Assembly: GCA_027459505.1 (NCBI GenBank)
Contig: DAIDIE010000031.1
Coordinates: 62,001 to 126,000 of the forward strand
DNA: 64,000 nt
Source of the DNA: Acidobacteriota bacterium
Lineage (GTDB): Bacteria; Acidobacteriota; Terriglobia; Terriglobales; SCQP01
Direction of reading: 5' to 3'
Shown here: positions 34,788 to 43,762 of the stretch, in pieces
How the letters are laid out: the number at the start of each line of letters is the position of its first letter
Numbering within the stretch: position 1 is the stretch's first letter
Notes under the pieces: generated by a model
Told to the model about the DNA's origin: nothing
The model's input: only the letters and a program-made list of their open reading frames with translations
The model's database searches: none
Program-made: the position numbers and the translations under genes

Positions 34788-35774
34788 TTATTCTAACGCC
34801 GCGACGCTGTGGCGATAGGAGGCCTGCAGAGTGGTGGCAATCTCGCGCGCGGCGGCGCGTGCGGTTTCGGCCGCATCCGGCGGAAACGAAATGGCGCCTA
34901 CCTTGGCGTGGCCGCCACCACCATAACGCTCGCACAGCACGGCCAGGTTTTTCATATCCGGAACGACGTGCCAGGGATTAGAGCCGACGGAAATTTTCAT
35001 GCGGAACGTGCTTCTGCTTACCCCAACGCTGTAGACGCCTTCCGGGTGCAGGTAATAGGGGATGAACTTGTTATAGCCTTCGAGATCGTCGTTGCTGACG
35101 TCGAAGAAAATCACCCCGTCGCGGCATTCCATGCGCCGCCGCATGACGTCAATGGATTTCCGGTGACGTTCCAGGAGAGGCCGCAACTCCGCTTGCACGT
35201 AATCTTGCTGAAGAATTTCGGCCAACGAACGCCGGGTGAAGTCGGGAATCAACTTCTGCAGCAGGGACGGATCACGCGAGCCCTCAATCGCCAGCGTCAA
35301 TTGCATGGCGGGTTCGCGCAGTTCCACGGCCGCTTGCGCGCTCTCAAAAAGAGCGCCGTCGACAATGTCGGCCCAGTGAATCAGCTCCTGATGGGGCGCC
35401 GTGTCGAAATCAAAGCGGGTGCGGGCAATCTCGGCGATGAAGGCGGTGCAGGAGCGGTAATTCGGATCGTAGAACTTATGGGGATGCCGCTCATTTTGGA
35501 AGTGTTCGGCGTCTGCAGCGGAAAGAAACGCGCTCTGGTGGTGATCAAACCACCAGGTGACTTTGGGGTCGGGGCTGTACTTGAAGTCAACAATCGCGTT
35601 CTCATCGCCGCTAAATTGACCGGGTTCGAAGAGCGCGGTGGCTTTGTGCGCCAATCCACTGTAGACGAACGGCGCTTCGCGATCGAAGCGGGCGCGGTAA
35701 AAGGCGGAAAACAAAGCCGCCGACGCGGAACCGTCGAAACACTTGTCGTGAAAAAAAACGTGGACCAAGCCCAA
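34788..35774 (-). CDS. DHH-family phosphoesterase
   Basis: Manganese phosphoesterase related to NrnA-type nanoRNases and other DHH enzymes. Motif I HDKCFDGSASAALF at 9-22, motif II IVDFKY at 61-66, motif III FDHHQS with D77-H78-H79, a downstream HWADIVDG and the C-terminal DHHA1 loop RYGGGGHAKVGA. The start is TTG 35774, supported by GGGAGG just upstream; an out-of-frame ATG lies at 35779. Substrate (short oligoribonucleotides, cyclic dinucleotide products or other) is open. Confidence 0.88.
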   Translation of the reverse strand: MGLVHVFFHDKCFDGSASAALFSAFYRARFDREAPFVYSGLAHKATALFEPGQFSGDENAIVDFKYSPDPKVTWWFDHHQSAFLSAADAEHFQNERHPHKFYDPNYRSCTAFIAEIARTRFDFDTAPHQELIHWADIVDGALFESAQAAVELREPAMQLTLAIEGSRDPSLLQKLIPDFTRRSLAEILQQDYVQAELRPLLERHRKSIDVMRRRMECRDGVIFFDVSNDDLEGYNKFIPYYLHPEGVYSVGVSRSTFRMKISVGSNPWHVVPDMKNLAVLCERYGGGGHAKVGAISFPPDAAETARAAAREIATTLQASYRHSVAALE

Positions 35775-35926
35775 ACCATCCTCCCAGCCCTTGATCGATC
35801 ATGAAGTGCGCTGCGCGAAAGACTTTCCAGCATGGCGGTGGGCAGCCAGTTTGTCAAGCCGAGCGGGTGCGACGAGCGGGGGCGATGGATATGTGGCCCT
35901 CGCCGGGTGTGAACCGCCCAAAGCCA

Positions 35927-35960
35927 AAAGAAAAAGGGCGGCCTGCGCAAGGCCGCCCTT
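35927..35960 (-). terminator. Terminator of the BON-domain gene
   Basis: On the minus strand AAGGGCGGCC-TTGCGC-AGGCCGCCCTT runs into TTTCTTTT, about 27 bases after the stop. Confidence 0.88.
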
Positions 35961-35986
35961 GAAACATCGATCAATAGAGAGCTGCG

Positions 35987-36979
35987 TCAGCGGAGCACCG
36001 CGCCCGCTGGACGCACCTGCACGTTGCTGCTTAGGGTGAAATCAACCACCGCTTCCGCTGGCAGTTTGATCTGGGCCGGCTTGGTCAGCACCTGAGTTGC
36101 GGTGCCAGCCCCCGCGCCCACCGCGCTTCCAATGGCCGCGCCTTTACCCTTGCCGGCAATCGCGCCGATCAGAGCGCCAAGACCAGCGCCGCCGCCAATA
36201 ACTTCGGCGCTCCGTTTCCCACGCGACGGACCCAGACGCGACCAGGTGGCCGTGCGTACCGGATAGGTCTGTCCGTTGTAGGAGATGCTGTTAAGCCGCA
36301 GCGCGAGTTCGGAGCGCCCCTTGATGTGTCCCGAAGAGAGCGCGGTGACCACCGTGCCCTGAACGGTTGCGCCCGCGGGGATGGCGATTTGATTGTTCAT
36401 CGCCACCGGACGGGCCAGACGGCCGGTGAAACCTTGTCCGGCGCTACTCAAATTGGAGCTCAGCGGCTGGCTGACCCGCACCGCCAGCACCGTCGAGGCT
36501 GGGATCGTGATCAGCGATGGCGTCATTGGACGGTAGGTCGCCACGTTATTCATCGAGCGGCTGGGTGCGGCCTGACCCGAGGGCGCCGGGAAGCCATGCG
36601 CGCGCTCCGCGCCACGTGAGTACCGCCGCGCTGGCGCGGCCGCTGGCGCGGGCTGATTAGCTGCCGTTGTGCCGTTCGCTGGAACCGAACTGGTTGCGAT
36701 CTGGTCGACAACACGCGTAACGCCTGCTACATTCGCATCCGCCTCCGCCTGCGTGCGCTGGTCGGGGGTGGACGCCGTTCCCGTCAAGGTCACAACCCCA
36801 TTACTCGCACTGGCATGGATGTCCTGACCCTGCAATTGCGGGTCGGAGGCAATCTTGCCTTGTACCGTGTTCGTGAGTTGCGTGTCCTGTGGGTTGCTGC
36901 GTGAGCAGGCGGCCCCGGCTCCTAACAGCGATGCCAGCAAAACCACCAGCCCTAAATCCGTGCTGAACTTGCGGTCCAT
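35987..36979 (-). CDS. BON-domain lipoprotein with glycine-rich module
   Basis: A lipobox-like LGAGAACS at the signal peptide end predicts lipidation of C25. A BON domain covers about 32-97 ([20 protein letters not shown]...[15 protein letters not shown]), then an Ala/Pro-rich linker. A C-terminal beta region ([53 protein letters not shown]) resembles VirB10/TrbI-like barrel strands. It is followed by a glycine-zipper-like [41 protein letters not shown] precedes ATG 36979. It is likely a periplasmic envelope-stress protein. Confidence 0.82.
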   Translation of the reverse strand: MDRKFSTDLGLVVLLASLLGAGAACSRSNPQDTQLTNTVQGKIASDPQLQGQDIHASASNGVVTLTGTASTPDQRTQAEADANVAGVTRVVDQIATSSVPANGTTAANQPAPAAAPARRYSRGAERAHGFPAPSGQAAPSRSMNNVATYRPMTPSLITIPASTVLAVRVSQPLSSNLSSAGQGFTGRLARPVAMNNQIAIPAGATVQGTVVTALSSGHIKGRSELALRLNSISYNGQTYPVRTATWSRLGPSRGKRSAEVIGGGAGLGALIGAIAGKGKGAAIGSAVGAGAGTATQVLTKPAQIKLPAEAVVDFTLSSNVQVRPAGAVLR

Positions 36980-37263
36980 ATTCTCCTCCGTTTACGGGCT
37001 CACCAGTTCTATAGCAAGTCGATCACCACTGGAAAAGCCCCGTCGATTCAGTGACTTGCGCCAGGATGGCGGTCTTCCGGGCGGAAACCTTTACACTCAT
37101 GCACTACAATCTTCTCGCCCCATAGCCTTAAGACGCTGGGGGTTCCAATACTGGATACAGCGTTATGATGGCAGCATTTGGCACTCAGTTGCCTGCGCAT
37201 TCCTAAACTCCCCTGCGGAAGGGCTCTGAGCCTGGTCCAGGGAGGTTGGTTAAACTATTGACC

Positions 37264-37812
37264 ATGAGCGAGCAGCGAACAGGGGGACACTCCACGCGCG
37301 ACGGTTACACCGTGACCGGACTTCTGCGCGATGTGGTGATCGCCGTCGCTTTCGCATTTTTCTTTGTGTTGTTCCTCTATCAACCGGTTCGCGTCGACGG
37401 TTTCAGTATGCAGCCGGACCTGGGCAACAACGAACGTCTGTTTATTAACAAGATCGTTTACCGTATCGCCCCCATACACCGTGGCGATGTGGTGGTGTTC
37501 TGGTATCCGCTGGATACGCACAAGAGTTTTATTAAGCGGGTGATTGGATTGCCCGGTGATCGCGTGCGTATCAGCAATGGGCGCGTTTATATCAACGGGG
37601 AGCGGCTGCACGAGCCTTATCTGCAGCGTTCCTACCGCGATCACAGCAATATGCCACCCTTGCGGGTTCCACCCCACGAATACTTTGTGCTCGGCGATCA
37701 CCGCAATTCGTCCAGCGATAGCCGCATCTGGGGCTGTGTGGACCGGAAGCTGATCTACGGCAAAGCGGTTTTTGCCTATTGGCCGCCAGCGCGGATTGGG
37801 GTGGTGCACTAG
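37264..37812 (+). CDS. lepB: Signal peptidase I
   Basis: Membrane-bound serine protease that removes signal peptides. One N-terminal membrane helix (~22-40) leads to the catalytic S48 in VDGFSMQPDL and the general base K91 in SFIKRVIGLPGDRV; box E is FVLGDHRNSSSDSR. ATG 37264 gives 182 residues; TTG codons at 37246 and 37258 are alternatives. It stands alone with divergent or convergent neighbours. Confidence 0.95.
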   Translation: MSEQRTGGHSTRDGYTVTGLLRDVVIAVAFAFFFVLFLYQPVRVDGFSMQPDLGNNERLFINKIVYRIAPIHRGDVVVFWYPLDTHKSFIKRVIGLPGDRVRISNGRVYINGERLHEPYLQRSYRDHSNMPPLRVPPHEYFVLGDHRNSSSDSRIWGCVDRKLIYGKAVFAYWPPARIGVVH

Positions 37813-37838
37813 CGGCGCGACCCGTTGAAGGCTTGCCG

Positions 37839-38435
37839 TTAGAGCAGCAGATGCCCCATCTTCTCTTTTTTAACGCGCAAGTATGAGCGAGCGTGCTCGG
37901 AAATGGCTTCAGGCTGGCAGGGGATGCGCTCGGTAACTTCGATACCGGCGTCAGTGAGAGCCTGAATCTTCTCGGGGTTGTTGGAGAGCAGCCGTACTTT
38001 CCCGACGCCCAAATGGCGCAGAATGGCTACCGGCAAGCGATAGTCCCGGTGATCCGCCTGGAAGCCCAGGCGCAGGTTGGCTTCGACGGTATCGGCGCCT
38101 TGATCCTGCAACTGGTAAGCCCGCAGCTTGTTCATCAAGCCGATGCCGCGCCCCTCTTTGTCCTCGTAGATCAGCAAGCCCGCGCCCTCTACGGAAATGA
38201 GCTCCAACGCCAGTTCCAATTGCAGGCGGCAATCGCAACGCAATGACCCAAACACGTCGCCGGTGAGGCACTGCGAATGAATGCGAAGCAGCGGAGCTTC
38301 GGACTGCCCCATACTGAGCAGAACCGCGGATTCGTCGCCCAACTCGTAGCCGCGTATGGTGAAGTGCCCCCAACGCGTGGGAAAATCGGCCTCGGCCCGC
38401 AAATTTGCGCTGGAGTCTTGGACAGGGGGATTCAT
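37839..38435 (-). CDS. ribA: GTP cyclohydrolase II
   Basis: First enzyme of riboflavin synthesis, opening the GTP ring with loss of formate and pyrophosphate. Zinc ligands C56, C67 and C69 lie in RIHSQCLTGDVFGSLRCDC, the catalytic loop is YEDKEGRGIGL at 90-100, and LRLGFQADHRDYRL follows. At 198 residues it is the stand-alone RibA without an RibB fusion. No riboflavin cluster is nearby. Confidence 0.95.
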   Translation of the reverse strand: MNPPVQDSSANLRAEADFPTRWGHFTIRGYELGDESAVLLSMGQSEAPLLRIHSQCLTGDVFGSLRCDCRLQLELALELISVEGAGLLIYEDKEGRGIGLMNKLRAYQLQDQGADTVEANLRLGFQADHRDYRLPVAILRHLGVGKVRLLSNNPEKIQALTDAGIEVTERIPCQPEAISEHARSYLRVKKEKMGHLLL

Positions 38436-38504
38436 GCGGTGCTTCCATTATAAGCGGCCCGGGCTGATGGCAGATGTGGTCGAAACCTGTCGCGAGTGCC
38501 GGAT

Positions 38505-39827
38505 ATGACTGATGAACGCCGCCTCTTGCTGATTCAGTTCCTGGTGCAGTTGGGCGTAATCGCCTCCGTCGCCAGTGTTCTGGTGCGCTCCATGCTGTTT
38601 CAGCGATACCTGTATCGCGAAACACGCAAGCTCAAAGAAAAGCTGATTTTCGCCAGCTTCATTGCGCTGCCCTTGGCGGGCGGCATAGCCATGCGGAAAC
38701 TGGTTCACTTTGCCGCCGCCGACCTGATCCTGCCGGGTTCGGTGCTGGTGGGGCTGATGGCTGGGCAGGTGGCGGGGGTGGTTGCCGGCGGCGTCATGGG
38801 ACTGCCGGCGCTGTTGTTGGGTCACGAACTGCTGGCGGTCCCCTTTGGGGTATTTGCCGGCTGGATCGGCGGTATCTGCCGCATCACCGCGCCAAATTAC
38901 GAGGAGGTGTGGGCGTTCTCGCCCTTTATCGATCTCGAACTCTGGCGTTGGCTGCGCAACCGGCTGGACCGTCCCTTTCGTGACTGGCAAGCGCTGCTGT
39001 TCGCGGTCATGACGGGCCTGACGCTTTTGCATTGGTATGTGGCTCGCGTCGTTCCGCACTGGCTTTATGCCCTGCCCATGAGCGGGACCGGCGATCTGGT
39101 GCTTGGCACATTCGTGAATGTGCTGGCGCTGGCGATTCCCATCAAAATCTGGAACAACACCCGGATTGAGCGCAAACTGCAGGAGCAGCAGCGTCTATTG
39201 GTGCAGGCGCGGCTCGACGCCCTCACCAGCCAGATCAACCCGCACTTTCTCTTCAATACTCTCAATTCGGTGGCCTCGCTGGTGCGCGTCAACCCCGACC
39301 TGGCGCGGCACATGATTGTGAAGTTGGCCAGCATTCTACGGCGCCTGCTGAGTCAACATGAGACGATGGTGCCGTTGCGTGAGGAACTGACCTTTATTGA
39401 TGATTACCTGGGCATTGAGATTATCCGCTTCGGAGCCGAAAAGCTGCGTTTCCGGCCCCAAATCGAGGCGGGCGTTCTGGAGACGCCGGTGCCCAGCATG
39501 TTATTGCAGCCGTTTGTGGAGAATTCGATTCGCCATGGCCTGTCTCCGAAACGGGACGGAGGCGAAGTGCGGCTGCGGGCTTATCGCGCCGAGCACAACA
39601 TCGTGATCGAAATTGAAGATGACGGGGTAGGTATACCGCCCCAGCGGCAAGCGCAAGTGCGCCGATCCGGCATTGGCGTTTCCAACGTGCAGCAACGGTT
39701 GCAAGTGCTCTATGGGGATGCCTATGAGTTGGACATTCAAAGCGAGCCCGGGTCCGGCACCACGGTTCGAATCGCCCTCCCTGTGGCCGCCCCTCTGGGC
39801 AAAGGACTGAATCAAACGGTTCGATGA
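38505..39827 (+). CDS. LytS/YehU-type sensor histidine kinase
   Basis: An N-terminal membrane region with about six helices of the 5TM-LYT type (containing NPHFL-family sensor features such as LPLAGGIAMRKLVHF, and GVMGLPALLLGH) is followed by a short coiled coil and the His_kinase domain. The phosphoacceptor is in SQINPHFLFNTLNSVASLV and the ATP-binding region has QPFVENSIRHGL, EDDGVGIPP and RSGIGVSNVQQRL. No LytTR-type regulator is adjacent, so it is an orphan here. ATG 38505 is used; GTG 38496 is three codons upstream. Confidence 0.92.
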   Translation: MTDERRLLLIQFLVQLGVIASVASVLVRSMLFQRYLYRETRKLKEKLIFASFIALPLAGGIAMRKLVHFAAADLILPGSVLVGLMAGQVAGVVAGGVMGLPALLLGHELLAVPFGVFAGWIGGICRITAPNYEEVWAFSPFIDLELWRWLRNRLDRPFRDWQALLFAVMTGLTLLHWYVARVVPHWLYALPMSGTGDLVLGTFVNVLALAIPIKIWNNTRIERKLQEQQRLLVQARLDALTSQINPHFLFNTLNSVASLVRVNPDLARHMIVKLASILRRLLSQHETMVPLREELTFIDDYLGIEIIRFGAEKLRFRPQIEAGVLETPVPSMLLQPFVENSIRHGLSPKRDGGEVRLRAYRAEHNIVIEIEDDGVGIPPQRQAQVRRSGIGVSNVQQRLQVLYGDAYELDIQSEPGSGTTVRIALPVAAPLGKGLNQTVR

Positions 39828-39980
39828 CCGGGATTGACTGGGGGCTTTCCCGCAGCAAGCGCCGTGCAGCGCCGATGCAGGGCGCTGTCCAAGAGAGAGC
39901 AGTGGCGGGCTTCGCCCCTCTGCCCCGTCGGACGGCTGGAACTCCTCTGGCAGTAGTGAAAATTTATATCCCAACGGATG

Positions 39981-39989
39981 TGCTATACT
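39981..39989 (+). promoter_or_regulatory. Possible extended -10 promoter
   Basis: TGCTATACT fits an extended -10 element (TGnTATAAT, 5 of 6 in the hexamer) 57 bases before the small gene at 40046. No recognisable -35 is present. Confidence 0.45.
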
Positions 39990-40045
39990 GCTTGGTTAGA
40001 CATCCCACCTGAAAGCGGCCGGGGCACAGGCCGTTGGCAGATTAC

Positions 40046-40300
40046 ATGAACAAACAGCGTTTGACAAAGTATTCGTTGATCCCGCAGGGAACTCGCGCGA
40101 TCGTCTGTGAAGGGACCATCCGCCTGGGCTTGGTGGACACCACGAAGCTGGATCAGTATGTGCGTGATAACGGGCGTAAATCGCCCCACGATGAGGACAT
40201 CCAGTGGGCATTGAAGAATGCCATGCTGTCGCGCTACCGTGTTTTCACTAAACCAATGTCATCCCGCGAACTGGAATCAGCGGCGGCGCTGGACGATTAA
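40046..40300 (+). CDS. Small conserved-looking protein of unknown function
   Basis: An 84-residue soluble protein beginning MNKQRLTKYSLIPQGTRAIV with a mixed alpha/beta pattern, no cysteine motif or membrane segment, and a C-terminal ELESAAALDD. It sits between the LytS-type kinase and tRNA-Pro behind a possible extended -10 promoter. Balanced composition and codon usage like its neighbours favour a real gene. I do not recognise the family. Confidence 0.65.
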   Translation: MNKQRLTKYSLIPQGTRAIVCEGTIRLGLVDTTKLDQYVRDNGRKSPHDEDIQWALKNAMLSRYRVFTKPMSSRELESAAALDD

Positions 40301-40320
40301 GCCAATATGCGGGCAGGAAT

Positions 40321-40397
40321 TGGTCGGGGCGGCCGGATTTGAACCGGCGACCACCTGCGCCCAAGGCAGGTGCGCTACCAGGCTGCGCTACGCCCCG
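40321..40397 (-). tRNA. tRNA-Pro (anticodon TGG)
   Basis: The minus strand folds as a complete cloverleaf: acceptor CGGGGCG/CGCCCCG, D arm with AGCGCAGCCTGGTAGCGC, anticodon stem CCTGC/GCAGG with loop CTTGGGC (anticodon TGG), T arm CCGGTTCAAATCCGG and an encoded CCA end at 40321-40323. It reads CCA and wobble Pro codons. Confidence 0.97.
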
Positions 40398-40434
40398 AAC
40401 TCCCAGCGCTTATTGTAGCCCGAAAGAACGCTAG

Positions 40435-40480
40435 CAAAAGAAAACAGGCTCCGGTTCGTTCCGGAGCCTGTTTTCTTTTG
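40435..40480. terminator. Terminator with a 20-bp perfect inverted repeat
   Basis: CAAAAGAAAACAGGCTCCGG (40435-40454) and its exact complement (40461-40480) enclose a TTCGTT loop, with A and T tracts inside both arms so it can work in either direction. It follows the FliA-type sigma gene and separates it from tRNA-Pro. Confidence 0.93.
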
Positions 40481-40496
40481 CGAACGCCCGCAAGGT

Positions 40497-41387
40497 TTAG
40501 GCATGTGCGGCGAAACTGCGCGCTCTTGGAAGCGCGGGAGGGACGAAGCGTGTGGGAATGGGAGCCGCCGCGCGGACGGTGGCGCCGCGCTCCGGCATGA
40601 ACTCGCGTAACCGGGCCCGGATGTGAACCAGGGCGGCGGAGTGAATCTGAGAAACACGGCTCTCACCGACCCCTAAGGCGGCCCCGACTTCCTTCATGGT
40701 GGCCTCTTCAAAGTAGTAGAGCGACAGGACCTGACGTTCCTTTTCGGGCAGCTCACTGATGGCCTGCGCCAGCAGTTGCTTCATCTCGCCTCGCAGGCAT
40801 TGATGAAACGGATCGTCATCCGGGTCGGTGGGAACGAGGTTGGCGATGTCTTCTTCGCGGCCATCCTCATTAAGGTCGTTGCGCAGACTACCCAAATCCA
40901 AGCCGCGCAGGCTGGCCAGCAGGTGCTGGAAGTCAAGCAATTCCATGCCAAGCTCGCGCGCCAGTTCGTCCTCACTGGGAGTACGTCCCAGCAAGGTACG
41001 CAATTTGTTTTGTGCCTCCTCCAGGCGGCGCCCTTTGCGGCGCAGTTCGCGAGGGCTCCAGTCGAGCTCGCGCAGGCTGTCCAGGATCGCGCCGCGGATA
41101 CGGAACTTGGCGTAGGACTTCAGTTGGACATTTTTTGCCACGTCGTACTTACGAACTGCGTCCATCAGACCCAAAACCCCAGCGTGGACCAGGTCTTCCA
41201 AGGCGACGTGCTGCGGGAGCTTCTCCCGGATCCGGCGTGCAATAAAGTACACCTGCGGCAGCTGTTCCAAAAGCAGGCGTTCCTGTTCGGCGGCCAAGGC
41301 GGCAGCTTGGGCGGCCTGGGCGCGGCTGGGAATACGTTTTCTGGACGTGGAAACCCGAACCGAAGAGATTTTGCGTGCCGTTTTCAT
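40497..41387 (-). CDS. RNA polymerase sigma factor, FliA/WhiG (sigma-28) family
   Basis: Region 2 (YFIARRIREKLPQHVALEDLVHAG...KSYAKFRIRGAILDSLRELDW) contains the FliA-typical SPRELRRKGR that follows it. Region 3 (LGRTPSEDELARELG) precedes an acidic linker (NEDGREEDIANLVPTDPDDDP), and region 4 is ELPEKERQVLSLYYFEEATMKEVGAALGVGESRVSQIHSAA split as helix-turn-helix. ATG 41387 has AGGAG eight bases upstream. The last 35 residues are Pro/Ala-rich. It is downstream of the sigma-54 activator on the same strand. No flagellar genes are in the window, so its regulon is open. Confidence 0.92.
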   Translation of the reverse strand: MKTARKISSVRVSTSRKRIPSRAQAAQAAALAAEQERLLLEQLPQVYFIARRIREKLPQHVALEDLVHAGVLGLMDAVRKYDVAKNVQLKSYAKFRIRGAILDSLRELDWSPRELRRKGRRLEEAQNKLRTLLGRTPSEDELARELGMELLDFQHLLASLRGLDLGSLRNDLNEDGREEDIANLVPTDPDDDPFHQCLRGEMKQLLAQAISELPEKERQVLSLYYFEEATMKEVGAALGVGESRVSQIHSAALVHIRARLREFMPERGATVRAAAPIPTRFVPPALPRARSFAAHA

Positions 41388-41480
41388 TGCGGTAGCTCCT
41401 GGCGAGCGGTGTTCGCGAGCTGACAGCGAATTTATTATTCTTTTCACAGGCAGCCTCGAAACTGAAGTTCGCATCGCGGG

Positions 41481-42755
41481 CTACGAAAAAGCACGATCAG
41501 GGCCAAACTCGGCCCCTTCCGCTAAAATTTCTTTTAGCTGAAATTGCTGCAGCAGAAAGGGAAAATGCTCGGGCGTCAGTTCGGGGGCGGCTTCGGCAAG
41601 AATATAGGCGCGCTCGATGGTGTGCTGCAACTCGCGCACGTTGCCGGGCCAGTTATAGCTCTGCAGCAGGCGGCCCATGGTCGGATGCAAGGCCGGCGGG
41701 GTCTGCCCGGCCGCCGCCGCCAACTGCTCCAGAAAGGCTTGCGCCAGGAGCAGGATGTCGTCACGGCGCTGGCGCAGCGGAGGCAGGTCAATGGGAAAGG
41801 TGCACAGGCGGTAGTACAGGTCCTGGCGGAATTGCCCTTCGGCGGCGCGTTGCAGCAGGTTCACATTCGTGGCCGCAATGACCCGGACATCGACCTGGAA
41901 CACGTCTGTACTGCCCAGCCGTTGTACCTCCCCATTTTGCAGGAAGCGCAAAAGTTTGGATTGCATGCTCAGGGGCAGTTCGCCAATCTCGTCAAGAAAA
42001 AGCGTGCCGCGGTGGGCGGCATGAATGCGTCCGATGCGCGCTTGCATGGCGCCCGTGAAGGCGCCCCGTACGTAGCCGAACAACTCTGCTTCCAGTAGGG
42101 ATTCGGGTATCGCGGCACAATTCACAATGACCAGCGGCTGACTGGCGCGGCGGCTCAGTTGATGAACTGACTGGGCCAGCAATTCCTTGCCGGTGCCGCT
42201 CTCCCCGGTAAGCAGCACGGCCGTATCACGCGCCGCAACTAGCCGTACCAGGCGATAGATACGCTGCATGGCCTCACTTTGACCGGACATGCCAGGCAGC
42301 GGACGGCACAGTGCCTCGTTTTGTGCCGGAGCGGGCAGCGGCGAGATCGCGCCGGCATCTGCTGCCAAAGGCGCCAATCTGGCTGGGCCGCGCTGCAATT
42401 TTTCCGCGACACTGCGCGCCAGTTCAATGTTGACCCCCGGCTGATCGGCGGCAGGCTCCAGAAGCTCGCGCGTCTGGGAGTCCAGTTCGAACAGCTGCAG
42501 TTCCGCGTAGCGCTGCCGCAAAAGAAGCACCAGCTCTTCGGAATCTAAATCGGGAAGCCAGCGGTCCAGCAGAAGGACATCAACTTCGACTTGCTGTAGC
42601 AACGATAGCGCGGCGGCGCCGCTGGCGGCCTCATGTACCGTCCAGTCGCGATTCAGGCGCTCACGCACGTCCCGCCCGTAGTCCGCATTAGGAGTCACTA
42701 CGAGCAGTATCCGATCCGGTGAGCCTTCTCTTCGTTCCACGCCGGCCACATTCAT
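41481..42755 (-). CDS. Sigma-54-dependent activator with degenerate receiver and no DNA-binding domain
   Basis: The N-terminal ~95 residues have a CheY-like pattern but lack the acidic pair after beta-1 (ILLVVTPNADYG); the phosphoacceptor-like aspartate remains at D64 (LLLDRWLPD). The AAA+ domain is intact: Walker A GESGTGKE at 184-191, the sigma-54 contact loop GAFTGA at 231-236, Walker B GTLFLDEIGELP and WPGNVRELQHTIERA. The protein ends ~30 residues after the AAA+ lid, so the Fis-type helix-turn-helix of NtrC relatives is missing. Only 93 bases separate it from the sigma gene, so no truncated domain is hidden downstream. It could act from solution, like other HTH-less bEBPs. Confidence 0.88.
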   Translation of the reverse strand: MNVAGVERREGSPDRILLVVTPNADYGRDVRERLNRDWTVHEAASGAAALSLLQQVEVDVLLLDRWLPDLDSEELVLLLRQRYAELQLFELDSQTRELLEPAADQPGVNIELARSVAEKLQRGPARLAPLAADAGAISPLPAPAQNEALCRPLPGMSGQSEAMQRIYRLVRLVAARDTAVLLTGESGTGKELLAQSVHQLSRRASQPLVIVNCAAIPESLLEAELFGYVRGAFTGAMQARIGRIHAAHRGTLFLDEIGELPLSMQSKLLRFLQNGEVQRLGSTDVFQVDVRVIAATNVNLLQRAAEGQFRQDLYYRLCTFPIDLPPLRQRRDDILLLAQAFLEQLAAAAGQTPPALHPTMGRLLQSYNWPGNVRELQHTIERAYILAEAAPELTPEHFPFLLQQFQLKEILAEGAEFGPDRAFS

Positions 42756-43078
42756 AGTTGCTTACCCGAAGTTTAGCCAGCTTAGCATTTCTTTGCTTCC
42801 CCGTCTCGGGGATTAACAGTTCCCTTAGGAGCCACTGAGATTGAGAATGCTCCTAAGATACGCGAGTCTCCCCCAAGCAGGTCAATCATTGTTTTATCTT
42901 AGCGGGGCTAGGGAGGGGTCGGCCAGCAGGTAGGGCGAAAGCCCTAGGCGCCGCCCGCCGCTGCGCGTTGCTCCCGAGGTGACTCAAAAGATACTGCCGT
43001 CTTCCCGCCCCTAGCGGGCGAGGAAGAGCGCACTGGTGAGTCGAAAGGGAGGACACATTCTGGCGACAGTTGGCTGGG
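42756..43078. other. 323-base intergenic stretch with hairpins
   Basis: Between the soluble kinase and the sigma-54 activator. It holds an inverted repeat (42824-42857) close to the activator start and GC-rich hairpin-forming sequence (about 42890-43060). No coding sequence is convincing. Confidence 0.6.
42824..42857. promoter_or_regulatory. Inverted repeat upstream of the sigma-54 activator
   Basis: CTTAGGAGC (42824-42832) and GCTCCTAAG (42849-42857) are perfect inverted copies with 16 bases between, centred about 85 bases upstream of the activator start codon. It could be an operator or a leader hairpin. Confidence 0.5.
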
Positions 43079-43759
43079 CTAGCGAGCGGCCGGAAATTGA
43101 AAAACCAGGCAGGCGGACTCTCCGGCGCCGATCCAGTCCAGCCCACCTCCTACTCCCTGCAGTGTCAGGTTGAGCGCCACCAGGGCTCCGCCGCTGATGC
43201 TCTGACGAAAAGCGGTGAAAGGCTGCAGCAACGCGTCGCAGCTGACCGAGGATGGCGCAGGCAGCGGCGTGTGCAGGCGCAGTTCGCCGTTACCGGAGCC
43301 CTCCCATCTGGCCGTGGTCCCGGCGGGGGCACTTTCAATGATGAATTGCAGAGCGCTGACCAGCCCATCCCGGAAGCGGGCAGGGTGAACCCACACCTGC
43401 CGGTCCAGCGCCGGACTGAGCTCGGGCAAGGAAAACTCGCGATCCCGGGCCAGGACGTCGAGGGTGGCCTGGACGTCTGCCACCACGGGGAACAAGTCAA
43501 TCGTTTGCGCCTTTTCAGCGCTCTGCAGAGCTTCCAGGTATTCGCGAAGCTGGCCGGTCAGAGCGATAACGGTCTGCGTTTCTTCCAGGGCCTGCTGCAG
43601 GCTGGTGCGTGCCTTTTCCGGGGTAAGCTGGCGCATCAGCGCAAATTCCAGCCCTCCCTGTAAAAGCGTCAGCGGTTGCCCCCAGGCGTGCGCGGCGGCG
43701 CGGACGAGAAGGTAGGGGGTCCAGCGCTTGGGCTGATTCGCCTGTGCCTCCACCCCCAC
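43079..43759 (-). CDS. Soluble histidine kinase-like protein with degenerate ATPase domain
   Basis: No membrane segment. An H-box-like helix places H24 in RAAAHAWGQPLTLLQGGLEF, followed by a second helix (LTPEKARTSLQQALEETQTV), i.e. a DHp-like hairpin. The C-terminal part resembles a GHKL fold (ISGGALVALNLTLQGVGGGLDW...ACLVFQFP) but the N-box Asn is not visible (RFRDGLVSALQFIIESAP). It starts three bases after the OmpR-type regulator gene, presumably as GTG 43759. It may be a phosphotransfer protein rather than an ATP-using kinase. Confidence 0.75.
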   Translation of the reverse strand: MGVEAQANQPKRWTPYLLVRAAAHAWGQPLTLLQGGLEFALMRQLTPEKARTSLQQALEETQTVIALTGQLREYLEALQSAEKAQTIDLFPVVADVQATLDVLARDREFSLPELSPALDRQVWVHPARFRDGLVSALQFIIESAPAGTTARWEGSGNGELRLHTPLPAPSSVSCDALLQPFTAFRQSISGGALVALNLTLQGVGGGLDWIGAGESACLVFQFPAAR

Positions 43760-43762
43760 CGT

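Noticed and set aside
40218-40418. Plus-strand frame over tRNA-Pro containing 'AGFEPATT'
   Set aside because: This is the well-known spurious translation of a tRNA on the opposite strand; the tRNA explains the sequence.
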